Shown: positions 8,194 to 14,736, counted from the stretch's first letter. The stretch is 28,597 bases of DNA from Nanohaloarchaea archaeon PL-Br10_U2g27 (GCA_001564035.1 LKMX01000001.1:1-28597); one strand, 5' to 3'. Notes: generated by a model from the letters alone, not told the origin. Numbers and translations: made by a program.

Positions 8194-8268
8194 GGGCCCG
8201 TAGCTCAGCCCGGACAGAGCAACCGGCTTCTAACCGGTAGGTCGAGGGTTCAAATCCCTCCGGGTCCG
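8194..8268 (+). tRNA. tRNA-Arg (TCT) with G3-U70 pair
   Basis: The acceptor GGGCCCG pairs with CGGGTCC. The anticodon arm ACCGG-CTTCTAA-CCGGT gives TCT, which reads AGA. The T arm is GAGGG-TTCAAAT-CCCTC and the discriminator is G. The acceptor contains G3-U70, the pair by which alanyl-tRNA synthetase recognises tRNA-Ala; related archaeal tRNA-Arg genes usually have A3-U70 here. Discriminator G73 may protect against alanine mischarging. The last 23 bases of the gene plus four following bases are repeated at 8324-8350. Confidence 0.95.
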
Positions 8269-8272
8269 TTCT
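8246..8272 (+). repeat. Direct repeat copy 1 (3' end of tRNA-Arg)
   Basis: 27 bases, from GGGTTCAAATCC to CGGGTCCGTTCT, covering the T loop, acceptor 3' strand, discriminator and four bases beyond the tRNA. An exact copy lies 78 bases downstream. Confidence 0.9.
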
Positions 8273-8302
8273 ACATATTATACTGCGATTTGATGGCCTT
8301 CA

Positions 8303-8319
8303 GAAGATCTGAGATCTTC
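8303..8319. repeat. Perfect inverted repeat between the direct repeats
   Basis: GAAGATCT at 8303-8310 and AGATCTTC at 8312-8319 with a single-base centre. It sits in the 51-base interval between the two tRNA-derived direct repeats and could be a protein-binding site or an RNA hairpin in the tRNA trailer. Confidence 0.6.
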
Positions 8320-8323
8320 AACG

Positions 8324-8350
8324 GGGTTCAAATCCCTCCGGGTCCGTTCT
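8324..8350 (+). repeat. Direct repeat copy 2 (att-like partial tRNA)
   Basis: Exact 27-base copy of 8246-8272. It has the T loop and acceptor 3' half but no D or anticodon arm, so it is not a tRNA gene. A duplicated tRNA 3' end is the usual footprint of a tRNA-targeting integrase, but only 51 bases lie between the copies and no integrase gene is present. Confidence 0.8.
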
Positions 8351-8419
8351 CCACGACATATCGACTTTGTTTTACTCTTTGGTTTAGCTGTGTAAGCTTT
8401 GTTTGCATGTAACAAAGAG

Positions 8420-8426
8420 TTTATAC
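8420..8426 (+). promoter_or_regulatory. TATA box of the 8448 membrane protein gene
   Basis: TTTATAC is centred 25 bases before ATG 8448, the spacing expected for a leaderless mRNA. This argues against the in-frame upstream ATG at 8403-8408 as the start. Confidence 0.55.
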
Positions 8427-8447
8427 CTCCAAAAACCTTTGATAGCC

Positions 8448-8804
8448 ATGACTCTAGTTGATGCTCTAATAGTATTTGGAATAGGCCTATTGATAGGAGC
8501 TATAGGAATTTATATAGGAGGCAGAGTTGTAACAGGTGTAGAAGACTACACATATGCGATAGGAACCGCTTTTATAGGCGCAATAGTTTGGGCAGTGACA
8601 GCATTCTTTATAGGAGGAATACCGGGTATTGGCCCTGCAATAGTGCTGCTGGCTTGGATATGGATACTTAATAGAAGGTATCCTGGAGGATGGGGTAATG
8701 CAGCCATGATAGGCCTAATAGCGTGGGTCACAGTGATACTGGTCTTAGCGGCGTTAGCTTCAGCAGGAATTGGAGACTTTGAAGCCATAGGCGTTCCAGA
8801 CTAG
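8448..8804 (+). CDS. Small glycine-rich membrane protein, unknown function
   Basis: A 118-residue integral membrane protein with about four hydrophobic helices (residues roughly 4-24, 33-55, 58-75 and 85-106) and a short acidic tail ending GVPD. Small residues are common in the helices (GLLIGAIGIYIGG, FFIGGIPGIGPA), which suggests close helix packing. A short charged loop NRRYPGGWGN separates helices three and four. The start at ATG 8448 is chosen for the TATA box 25 bases upstream; a longer frame from 8403 would put the promoter inside the gene. Similar small proteins occur in haloarchaea without assigned function. I do not assign one here. Confidence 0.8.
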   Translation: MTLVDALIVFGIGLLIGAIGIYIGGRVVTGVEDYTYAIGTAFIGAIVWAVTAFFIGGIPGIGPAIVLLAWIWILNRRYPGGWGNAAMIGLIAWVTVILVLAALASAGIGDFEAIGVPD

Positions 8805-8855
8805 AAAAAAATTCGAGATTGTTTTATTTTTCTACTTATTTTTACTTTGCCCCTG

Positions 8856-8864
8856 TTATAAAAT
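8856..8864 (+). promoter_or_regulatory. TATA box of the ureohydrolase gene
   Basis: TTATAAAAT, centred 27 bases before ATG 8887; no Shine-Dalgarno lies between, so a leaderless transcript is likely. Confidence 0.6.
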
Positions 8865-8886
8865 CATTAGAGACTCTAGCAGGTTT

Positions 8887-9651
8887 ATGCGCACCAATAA
8901 GTTCCAAGATGCTGACGTGCTCGTACAAAAGCTTCCAAGTGATATGGGCATACACAGAAATCCTTGTAAAGGCACGTTAAACGCGCCGCGAAAGATACTG
9001 GAAGGCCTAGAGTTTGACGAAAAGGTCTTGGTTGACGAGGTTTTCCCCGATGAGTTCAGTTTGAAGCAGACGCAGGAGAAAATACTTGCGAATACTCGCG
9101 AGCTCTCAACTTATGGAAGGCCTCTAGTTTCGATTGGCGGCGACCACTCCGTGACGTATCCGGTGGCAAGGGTCTTGAAGCAGAAGCATCCGGAAATGAA
9201 GCTTTTGTGGCTCGATGCCCACCTAGATGTCAAAGAGAAGGTCGGCGATCATGTTTCTCACGATGTTGTGGTTCGCCAGCTTGTGGAGGAGAATGTCTTC
9301 AAACCGGAAGAAGTCTACTTTCTAGGGTTCACTAAGATTGACTGGGACGAAAAAGAGTATGTGGAAGATAAGGGATTCAACTTTGTCAAGCCTGAGGAAT
9401 TAGACCAGTTTCTCTCAAATTTTGAAGAGCCTTCATATCTTTCAGTTGATATTGATGTCTTAATCTCTGAAGTCGCCAGAGGAACAGGTTACCCAGATGG
9501 GGAACTGGACGTTGAAACGGTTCTGGACGTGATAAGAAAGATCAGGCCTTTACATGCGGATCTGGTTGAGGTCGCTCCATGTCTTGATGAGGGAGGTACT
9601 GTTGAGGCCGCTCAAGAGGTTTTACAGGCCTTGCTGAAAAATGTAAGGTAA
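8887..9651 (+). CDS. Agmatinase/arginase-family ureohydrolase
   Basis: A 254-residue ureohydrolase. The binuclear Mn2+ site is complete: His in GGDHS (84-88), three ligands in DAHLD (110-114) and two Asp in SVDIDV (186-191). The C-terminal EVAPCLDEGGT matches the family EVNPxxD block. Members hydrolyse agmatine, arginine or a related guanidino compound to urea; in archaea the usual role is agmatine to putrescine in polyamine synthesis. Here the loop after the last metal motif (ISEVARGTGYPDGELD) lacks the usual Asp-Pro and has one Gly fewer, so substrate choice is uncertain. The protein is shorter than most agmatinases (about 290-310), mainly at the N-terminus. Deoxyhypusine synthase, which needs spermidine, is encoded 1.6 kb downstream, consistent with a polyamine role. 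Confidence 0.88.
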   Translation: MRTNKFQDADVLVQKLPSDMGIHRNPCKGTLNAPRKILEGLEFDEKVLVDEVFPDEFSLKQTQEKILANTRELSTYGRPLVSIGGDHSVTYPVARVLKQKHPEMKLLWLDAHLDVKEKVGDHVSHDVVVRQLVEENVFKPEEVYFLGFTKIDWDEKEYVEDKGFNFVKPEELDQFLSNFEEPSYLSVDIDVLISEVARGTGYPDGELDVETVLDVIRKIRPLHADLVEVAPCLDEGGTVEAAQEVLQALLKNVR

Positions 9652-9668
9652 TTGATTAAAGTCTAGGA

Positions 9669-9675
9669 TTATAAC
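9669..9675 (+). promoter_or_regulatory. TATA box of the 9698 small acidic protein gene
   Basis: TTATAAC, centred 26 bases before ATG 9698. It supports that ATG rather than the in-frame TTG at 9680. Confidence 0.55.
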
Positions 9676-9697
9676 AGTATTGATAGAAGGCGATAAT

Positions 9698-9904
9698 ATG
9701 GGGGAAGAAGATAATTACTGGATAATTGAGATTTACAACGGAGAAACTGCAAATATTTCCGTTATGAGTAAAGAAGAAGCAGAAGCAACTAGGAAGCTGA
9801 ATGATGACTTTGAAGACTGGCAGATGGAGCCTGTCAGTGAAGCATCAGAAGAAGAAATGATTGAGAGAGCCGAAGAAAAAGGTTACGAACACGATCCGTG
9901 GTAA
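9698..9904 (+). CDS. Small acidic hypothetical protein
   Basis: A 68-residue soluble protein with very high Glu and Asp content and no membrane segment. The N-terminal half (YWIIEIYNGETANISVMS) could form a beta hairpin; the C-terminal half (SEEEMIERAEEKGYEHDPW) should be helical. I do not recognise the family. The start is set by the TATA box 26 bases upstream. It converges with the 9911 membrane frame, leaving only six bases between the two stops. It lies 46 bases after the ureohydrolase but has its own promoter. Confidence 0.7.
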   Translation: MGEEDNYWIIEIYNGETANISVMSKEEAEATRKLNDDFEDWQMEPVSEASEEEMIERAEEKGYEHDPW

Positions 9905-9910
9905 CTGGCT

Positions 9911-10120
9911 TTAATCGATTTTCTTATATATTACCGCAACAGAGATGACTAGCGATAAAATGCCGGCTGCGATCCCTAGTAAAAACGCCTCTCCTATTAT
10001 TCCTACGCTTAATACGGTATCAGAATATAGAACCTCTAAATATAGGAATATTGTCGTAACTGCTGAAATAAGCGCTATTATGAGGCCTGATAATATATGG
10101 ATGCCAGATATTTCTTGTAT
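9911..10120 (-). CDS. Small two-helix membrane protein with no standard start codon
   Basis: The minus-strand frame ending at TAA 9911-9913 encodes about 70 residues with two convincing membrane helices: ILSGLIIALISAVTTIFLYL and, after a short loop, FLLGIAAGILSLVISVAVIY, ending KKID. The frame is closed upstream by TAG at 10124-10126. Between that TAG and the first helix there is no ATG, GTG or TTG; an ATA at 10118-10120 is the earliest candidate and is used here only as a boundary. An ATG at 10130-10132 is in another frame and stops after 17 codons. A lost base near the start, initiation at ATA, or a decayed gene could explain this. It lies directly downstream of tRNA-Phe on the same strand. 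Confidence 0.45.
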   Translation of the reverse strand: MQEISGIHILSGLIIALISAVTTIFLYLEVLYSDTVLSVGIIGEAFLLGIAAGILSLVISVAVIYKKID

Positions 10121-10132
10121 TCGCTAGACATA

Positions 10133-10206
10133 TGGCCGAACCCGGATTTGAACCGGGGACAACTCCATCTTCAGTGAAGCGCTCTCCCAGGCTGAGCTAT
10201 TCGGCC
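10133..10206 (-). tRNA. tRNA-Phe (GAA)
   Basis: On the minus strand GGCCGAA pairs with TTCGGCC in the acceptor. The anticodon arm CTTCA-CTGAAGA-TGGAG gives GAA, and the T arm is CCCGG-TTCAAAT-CCGGG. The discriminator is A. CCA is not encoded. A membrane-protein frame begins within about 12 bases of the 3' end. Confidence 0.95.
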
Positions 10207-10312
10207 ATCTCTAGTAAATCAAATCTGTATCTCTAAGCTTTAATAAGTCAATGAAATTCTTGTGAAGATCGCGCGAAAGATTTTATTCCTGTCGATAACT
10301 ATACAATGGTTT

Positions 10313-11248
10313 ATGAAGAAAATTTTTCTAGGCCTCTGCATATTATTACTTGTCTTTACAGCCGCATCTTCTGAGTTTATACTGCTTGAAGACGATAAAG
10401 AAGTTTGGCAGTATTATGCGCCGGAAAAGTCTCTGGAGGCCTCCTCTAACTATTTCAATGTATTAATTGAAGAAAGTGCTGAAGATCTATTAAGGGATCA
10501 GGGCTGGAGAAATGCTAGCGGGACGGAGAGATATGCTTATTTCAACGGTTCTGAAGAAGATAAATGGAAGACGTCGGATCTGCAGCTAGAGAAGGGAAAC
10601 TACCATGGTAACCGGCATCACATCAGAATCTACGAGTCTCCCTGGTCTGACCATGAGCTGATTCAGGCACATTATGAACACTTTAACTGGCTGACGCTCA
10701 GGCACGAAGTAACAAGCAACGAGAAGGCGATGAAACAAGCGAAAAACGATTTGGAGCGCGCAGGCCTTGAACTAGAGAAAAAAGAGAAAGATTTCGGATT
10801 GATGGCTTTGACAGCATCTATGGCATTAGCTCTTGCAGTAACGGTTAAGAGTCAAAAAATCCTGTTCTTCGCAATTTTCCCGGTTATTATAATTGGATCG
10901 CGGGCGACGGGGATAATTTTATCGGAATTTATCTCTAATCCCTACTTTGTGACTGCGCCCATCTACATGCTTATCGTAGCGTCTATCTTTTTCACGATCC
11001 TAAGATACGCTAAAATCTTTGATAAGCTTGAGAGAGGCCTAATAGTAACATCCGCTATTTTGCTTGGTTTTGCGCTTGATGCTGTATATACAGGAGGTAT
11101 TCCGTTGAATGAAATGGTTCAGAAAACAGGCTTTGCGTTTGTGTCAGGCCTTTTAGCATACTTTGCCGATGGTTTAGTTAGAAACAAGTTTTTGGCAGGT
11201 TCTCTATATGTGTTATGGCTTTTGATCGTTTTGACAGGCGCATTTTAG
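10313..11248 (+). CDS. Exported/polytopic membrane protein with N-terminal extracytoplasmic domain
   Basis: A 311-residue protein. Residues 1-20 (MKKIFLGLCILLLVFTAASS) are a signal peptide or first helix. Residues about 21-150 form a soluble acidic domain rich in aromatic residues (for example WQYYAPEKS, FNWLTLRHEV). A short charged helix, likely coiled coil, follows at about 130-160 (KAMKQAKNDLERAGLELEKK). The last 150 residues hold five or six membrane helices. ATG 10313 is chosen over the GTG-initiated longer frame at 10262 because it begins the signal peptide. I do not recognise the family. The layout suggests an outward-facing domain anchored by a helix bundle, but no catalytic motif is visible. 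Four AGGCCT sites lie in the gene. Confidence 0.8.
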   Translation: MKKIFLGLCILLLVFTAASSEFILLEDDKEVWQYYAPEKSLEASSNYFNVLIEESAEDLLRDQGWRNASGTERYAYFNGSEEDKWKTSDLQLEKGNYHGNRHHIRIYESPWSDHELIQAHYEHFNWLTLRHEVTSNEKAMKQAKNDLERAGLELEKKEKDFGLMALTASMALALAVTVKSQKILFFAIFPVIIIGSRATGIILSEFISNPYFVTAPIYMLIVASIFFTILRYAKIFDKLERGLIVTSAILLGFALDAVYTGGIPLNEMVQKTGFAFVSGLLAYFADGLVRNKFLAGSLYVLWLLIVLTGAF

Positions 11249-11264
11249 ACTATTTGGTCAACTG

Positions 11265-11271
11265 TTTAAAT
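11265..11271 (+). promoter_or_regulatory. TATA box of deoxyhypusine synthase
   Basis: TTTAAAT, centred 26 bases before ATG 11294. It identifies that ATG as the start of a leaderless mRNA; the in-frame ATG at 11270 overlaps the box and is unlikely. Confidence 0.6.
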
Positions 11272-11293
11272 GTTGTATGCTGCATCTCTTTGT

Positions 11294-12289
11294 ATGACAG
11301 ACTCTAGGGAAACCCGTGATCACGTTATACCTGGTACGGAGGAACAGCATTTGGGAGAAGAAGTAAAGGGATACGATTTCAGAGGAGAGTTTGATTTTGA
11401 AGAAATGCTGGATGCCTATCAGCACACAGGTTTCCAGGCCTCACATCTAAAAGAAGCTATAGATATAGTGAAGGAGATGAGAGAAGAGAATGCAAAGATA
11501 TTCCTTACTTTCACATCAAATATTGTTAGTTCAGGGTTAAGGGAGGCCATAGCTTATCTGGCCCGCGAGGACTTGGTTGATGTAATGATTACTACTTCGG
11601 GATCGATTACTGAAGACGTGATTAAGACTATGCATCCTTTTAAGATGGGTGAATGGGATGCTGATGAAGCAGAGCTAAGAGAACAGGGAATCAATCGTTT
11701 AGGAAATATTTACGTTGAGTCAGATGGGTATGTCAAGCTTGAATCCTGGCTTAACAATGAGTTTTTCCCAGATTTCTTCGAACAAAAAAAGATCAGGACT
11801 CCGACAGAAGTAGCTCATGAACTGGGAAAAGAAATGGATGACAAAGACTCCATCCTCAACTGGGCATCAAAACACAAAATACCGGTATTCTGCCCAGCAC
11901 TTATAGATGCAGAAATAGGAGACTACATGTTTTACTACCGGCAAGAACAGGACTCAGAAATAGGTATAGAGATACTCGACGACTGGGACAAACTGATACA
12001 TGAGGCAATTGAAGCAGAAAAGACAGGTCTGATATGTGTTGGCGATGGAGTCCCAAAGCATCAAGCAATAATGAGCAACCTTTTCAGAGGAGGAACAGAC
12101 TACGCAGTCTACATATCAACAGGGATGGAGGGCGATGGCAGTCTTTCAGGCGCTCCTCCAAAAGAAGCTGTATCATGGGGTAAAATAAAGCAAGAAGACA
12201 GAAACTATACGCAGATAGAGGCTGAAGCAACACTAGTATTTCCTATTCTTGTCGCAGCATCATTCAAAAATTTTGAGGCCTCAAAATAA
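11294..12289 (+). CDS. Deoxyhypusine synthase
   Basis: A 331-residue enzyme that transfers the aminobutyl group of spermidine to a lysine of translation factor aIF5A, the first step of hypusine formation. Family blocks are intact: NIVSSGLRE (75-83), TTSGSITEDVIK (100-111), GINRLGNIYV (132-141), VFCPALIDAEIGD (198-210), GDGVPKHQ (250-257) and EAVSWGKIK (291-299) with the enzyme-intermediate lysine at 297. Length matches archaeal homologues (about 310-340). The start at 11294 is set by the TATA box 26 bases upstream. The gene shares polyamine dependence with the ureohydrolase upstream. The tail ends in an AGGCCT (12276), and a second one follows at 12301. Confidence 0.95.
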   Translation: MTDSRETRDHVIPGTEEQHLGEEVKGYDFRGEFDFEEMLDAYQHTGFQASHLKEAIDIVKEMREENAKIFLTFTSNIVSSGLREAIAYLAREDLVDVMITTSGSITEDVIKTMHPFKMGEWDADEAELREQGINRLGNIYVESDGYVKLESWLNNEFFPDFFEQKKIRTPTEVAHELGKEMDDKDSILNWASKHKIPVFCPALIDAEIGDYMFYYRQEQDSEIGIEILDDWDKLIHEAIEAEKTGLICVGDGVPKHQAIMSNLFRGGTDYAVYISTGMEGDGSLSGAPPKEAVSWGKIKQEDRNYTQIEAEATLVFPILVAASFKNFEASK

Positions 12290-12558
12290 ATCTTTGATTC
12301 AGGCCTCTAAATTGTTCTGGCCTTTTTAAATCAAAATTAAGCGTTTCTGGTCGTATTTAAAGTATTATTGAACTGTAGCACATGTTTAATCTAGCTTCTA
12401 GTCTTTTGCAGTCTTTTTGCCGACCTTAAAACAAAGCTAGCGAGATAAATTATTGAACCAATAGCTATTTAAAGTTTACTTTCCATTAACGGGCTATCGA
12501 GCAGGGTTGAGGGTTTAAAGTTTGTTCTCCAACGCTCTATACAAAAACCAAGACAAAT
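12290..12558 (+). promoter_or_regulatory. Histone upstream region with three TTTAAAG promoter boxes
   Basis: This 269-base gap has no reading frame I support. It holds three near-identical TATA-type boxes: TATTTAAAG at 12354-12362, TATTTAAAGTT at 12466-12476 and TTTAAAGTTT at 12514-12523. The same core drives 23S rRNA. The third box lies about 40 bases before the histone ATG. Downstream of the first, CTAGCTT (12391-12397) and AAGCTAG (12434-12440) could pair around a T-rich loop, so a small RNA between boxes 1 and 2 is possible but unproven. Tandem strong promoters fit a highly expressed chromatin gene. Confidence 0.5.
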
Positions 12559-12786
12559 ATGGCATTCGACATGCCGGAGGAGAGAAAAATGGAGTTTTCA
12601 ATTTCCAAAATGAAGGAAGTAATAAAAGCAGAGACAGACAAACGTGTCTCTAGAGAAGCAGCAGAAGAACTAAGCGCAGATTTAGAACAGCGAGGCAAAG
12701 AAATTACTCAAGAAGCATTAAAGGCTGCAGAACAAAAAGGACGCGTCACAGTCAGAGCTGAAGACATTAAGGAAGCCTTAAACTAA
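12559..12786 (+). CDS. Archaeal histone
   Basis: A 75-residue single histone fold: alpha-1 around residues 14-24 (SISKMKEVIKAE), loop with DKRVS, long alpha-2 around 31-57 (SREAAEELSADLEQRGKEIT), loop GRVTVRAEDI and alpha-3 to the end. The KGRVTVRAEDIKEAL block is diagnostic of archaeal histones, where RVS and RxTV contact DNA. The N-terminus (MAFDMPEERKME) is about ten residues longer than in classic HMf-type histones (about 66-69). An internal ATG at 12571 would give a shorter form. It wraps or bridges DNA as dimers. Three strong promoter boxes upstream suggest heavy expression. The gene contains no AGGCCT site. Confidence 0.88.
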   Translation: MAFDMPEERKMEFSISKMKEVIKAETDKRVSREAAEELSADLEQRGKEITQEALKAAEQKGRVTVRAEDIKEALN

Positions 12787-12904
12787 TTTTAGTCTTTTAT
12801 TTTCCTCTAGAACTTAACCATATTTCCCTCATATTTTTTCTTAATACTCTCAAAAACTCTTCAAAAAACCGCTGGTATTAAAGAACATGGGTTAAAAACT
12901 AAGA

Positions 12905-13030
12905 TGTGAGTGCCCATTGACAGAGACTTAATGTTTCTTCAATGAGGTAGCATCTGCGGAAGTAGATGCTCAGGAGGCAGTAACGGCCACCATTCATCAA
13001 GTAACCCGTACTGCTTCCCACACTACTTTT
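12905..13030 (+). ncRNA. Candidate structured RNA with three consecutive hairpins
   Basis: This 250-base gap contains no reading frame but dense secondary structure. Hairpin A is CATTGA 12915-12920 with TCAATG 12939-12944. Hairpin B is AGCATCT 12949-12955 with AGATGCT 12964-12970. Hairpin C is GGAGGCAGTA 12973-12982 with TACTGCTTCC 13009-13018 (one G-U). A TATA-like GGTTAAAAAC at about 12890-12899 lies near the start, and a T-run at 13027-13030 follows hairpin C. I compared it by eye with 5S rRNA, SRP RNA, tRNA and H/ACA guides: none fits convincingly, although a purine-rich GCGGAAGT loop and a distal ACA are present. The strand follows from the promoter and T-run. Identity is unknown. Confidence 0.5.
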
Positions 13031-13037
13031 AACCAAA

Positions 13038-13271
13038 CTACTTGCTGAACAACGAGGCTAAAAGTATTACAGAGCCTCCGATAAACAGCGTTAACCCCTG
13101 AGCTTCTGGAGAAATAAGTATTACAGGGATATTAAACCCTAACTCTGCATCAAAAGCAATCTCGCCCTCATTAGTTATCAACGTCAATATGCCTAACAAA
13201 TCCAGAACTGAAGAAACAGCCAAACCCAAATAAAAACTAATACTTCTCATAAAGAAAAAAGATTGACTCAT
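13038..13271 (-). CDS. Small two-helix membrane protein
   Basis: A 77-residue protein with a short basic start (MSQSFFFMRS), a first helix (about 12-32, FYLGLAVSSVLDLLGILTLI), an acidic extracytoplasmic loop (TNEGEIAFDAELGFN) and a second helix near 58-75 ending FSK. Family unknown. The start at 13271 is supported by a TATA box (CCTATAATAG, minus strand, 13291-13300) centred 24-25 bases upstream. An alternative ATG at 13250 would remove seven residues. The gene follows tRNA-Asn on the same strand and converges with the candidate RNA at 12905-13030. Confidence 0.7.
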   Translation of the reverse strand: MSQSFFFMRSISFYLGLAVSSVLDLLGILTLITNEGEIAFDAELGFNIPVILISPEAQGLTLFIGGSVILLASLFSK

Positions 13272-13290
13272 TTATTCATAAATTTGTCGA

Positions 13291-13300
13291 CTATTATAGG
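13291..13300 (-). promoter_or_regulatory. TATA box of the 13271 membrane protein gene
   Basis: CCTATAATAG on the minus strand, 24-25 bases before ATG 13271; the mRNA is probably leaderless. Confidence 0.55.
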
Positions 13301-13311
13301 TTCTGAGAAAG

Positions 13312-13384
<73 letters not shown>

Positions 13385-13480
13385 CTGTATTAGAGTTGAT
13401 CTGTAAAGAATTTTATAAACTGTAGGCCTCCAACAATTTTTCATGAAGGGTTGTTTTTGTTGAAGGCCTTTCCAGGTTTT

Positions 13481-14611
13481 TTAGTCTAGGAATTCTTCGT
13501 TCTTGATTTTTTCTGGTAGGTAGGTGTTGGCTACGAATTCTAGGCTGTTTGCTGCTAGGGCTTGCTGTTCTACTCTTACGCCTTTTTCGAGCATGAGTTG
13601 TAGCTGGTTTTGCCATTGTTCGTTCTGCATCCATTCGTAGTCCATGACGTCGTGGATTCGTTTGTAGTCTTTTGTGGGGCCTCCGTTGTCTTTGCTTTTT
13701 CCTTTGAGGCCTTCTGTTACGTGGTTTAGGTCGTATTCGTCGATGTCTTCCATTGTCATTCCGATGAGCTTGGCGTCTGGTGTTGCCAATCTGTCGGATT
13801 GGAATGCTAGGCTCATGGAGCCGGATTTGAGTACGGAGTAGATGTAGTATCCCCATGGGTCTCCGTCTGTGAATACGTAGACTGGTAGGTCTAGTTCGTT
13901 GTGCATCATGTTGATTAGTCTTCTGGCTCCTCTTGCGGGTTGTCCTCCTGTTCCGATGATGATGGCGTTGTGGTCTTTGTGGAAGTCTTCTTCGACTAGT
14001 CTGTTAACCATGGCGCTGGTCTCTACTACGAGTATGAAGTCTGCATTGTTTTCCACGAATTCGAAGTGGTCGACGATTGAGTTGATTGCCATTCCGCTGC
14101 TTCCCATGCTCATTCCGTCGATGATGTCGCCAGAGTCTTCGATTTTGATCGGTCCGAAAAGCCTTCCTTTAGGCTCTGCGAAGAGGTGGAGGTCTTCACG
14201 GATGGCGCCTGTAGCGGTTTCTATGTCGACAACAACGTTGTTGGACTCATCTTGGTCTTCGAACGTGTTCTCGTCTAGGCCTGGAACACTGTGCTTTAGT
14301 TGGTAGTAGACCTCTCTGATCGATGCGGTTCTTTTACCTTCTACAAGTTCTTTACATTTTGCTGCGACCATTGTGGTCTGCATGAACTTTCTTGCATGGG
14401 AGATGTTGAGGAATTTTCTTGTGGAATAAGAATCACCTAACTCTAGTTTTTCCGCTTCTTCGTCGTATTCTACGTTTGATTTTGATCTTACCTGGGTTTC
14501 AAACGTCAAGTTGTCAGAGTCTTCGTCTTGAAGCTGTCTGAGCAGTTTTTCTCCCAAGTGTGTCAGTCTGTCAAGTGTCTTTTCGTCGTTTGCTAAGTCT
14601 TTCTTTGGCAT
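13481..14611 (-). CDS. top6A: DNA topoisomerase VI subunit A
   Basis: A 376-residue Spo11-like subunit that cuts DNA. The catalytic tyrosine lies in REVYY (Tyr103 of the second pair position), within the winged-helix CAP domain. The Toprim domain has its metal ligands: Glu197 in VVETSAM and Asp249/Asp251 in FTDGDPWGYY. Length is normal for archaeal subunit A (about 360-390). With subunit B it forms the type IIB enzyme that passes duplexes in an ATP-dependent way and relaxes supercoils. The start ATG 14609-14611 is chosen because AGGTGAG lies six bases upstream; a GTG at 14618-14620 is part of that ribosome-binding site. It is the last gene of a B-microORF-A operon. Confidence 0.95.
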   Translation of the reverse strand: MPKKDLANDEKTLDRLTHLGEKLLRQLQDEDSDNLTFETQVRSKSNVEYDEEAEKLELGDSYSTRKFLNISHARKFMQTTMVAAKCKELVEGKRTASIREVYYQLKHSVPGLDENTFEDQDESNNVVVDIETATGAIREDLHLFAEPKGRLFGPIKIEDSGDIIDGMSMGSSGMAINSIVDHFEFVENNADFILVVETSAMVNRLVEEDFHKDHNAIIIGTGGQPARGARRLINMMHNELDLPVYVFTDGDPWGYYIYSVLKSGSMSLAFQSDRLATPDAKLIGMTMEDIDEYDLNHVTEGLKGKSKDNGGPTKDYKRIHDVMDYEWMQNEQWQNQLQLMLEKGVRVEQQALAANSLEFVANTYLPEKIKNEEFLD

Positions 14612-14620
14612 CAAACTCAC

Positions 14621-14722
14621 CTACTGAGTTTGATCAAGTTGAGCTGCGTTCGGCGCTGAGGCCTCAACAGCTCTGTTCTGATCTTGGTTTTGGGTTTCCT
14701 CTACGTCTTCTTTGTATCTCAT
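14621..14722 (-). CDS. 33-residue microORF between topo VI B and A
   Basis: On the minus strand ATG 14720-14722 opens a 33-codon frame ending TAG 14621-14623. The peptide begins MRYKEDVEETQNQDQNRAVE and ends in QLDQTQ. It is very rich in Gln, Asn, Glu and Asp and has no membrane helix. An AGGTG ribosome-binding site follows the topo VI B stop directly and lies nine bases before this ATG. Its own stop abuts the AGGTGAG of topo VI A, so the three frames could be translated in relay. It may be a real small protein or a coupling leader; function is unknown. One AGGCCT is inside it. Confidence 0.55.
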   Translation of the reverse strand: MRYKEDVEETQNQDQNRAVEASAPNAAQLDQTQ

Positions 14723-14736
14723 TTTTTGATGCACCT

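Noticed and set aside
8324..8350. Second tRNA-Arg gene
   Set aside because: Only the T loop and acceptor 3' half are present; there is no D arm or anticodon arm, and the T stem has a mismatch.
8149..8412. 87-residue frame across tRNA-Arg and its repeat
   Set aside because: It reads through the tRNA and the duplicated T arm; the repeated peptide VQIPPGPF is just the translated repeat.
10262..10312. Upstream extension of the 10313 membrane protein
   Set aside because: The GTG-initiated extension would precede a normal signal peptide (MKKIFLGLC) with 17 residues and lacks support from a ribosome-binding site.
12905..13030. 5S rRNA, SRP RNA or a C/D-box guide as identity of the structured region
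   Set aside because: The 5S CCGAAC loop and the SRP helix 8 GGAAG/AGCA internal loops are absent; a TTGATGA...CTGA pair on the minus strand has no terminal stem and is likely chance.
13413..13856. 147-residue Arg-rich frame on the minus strand
   Set aside because: Shadow of the topo VI A gene in another frame; very basic and low in complexity.
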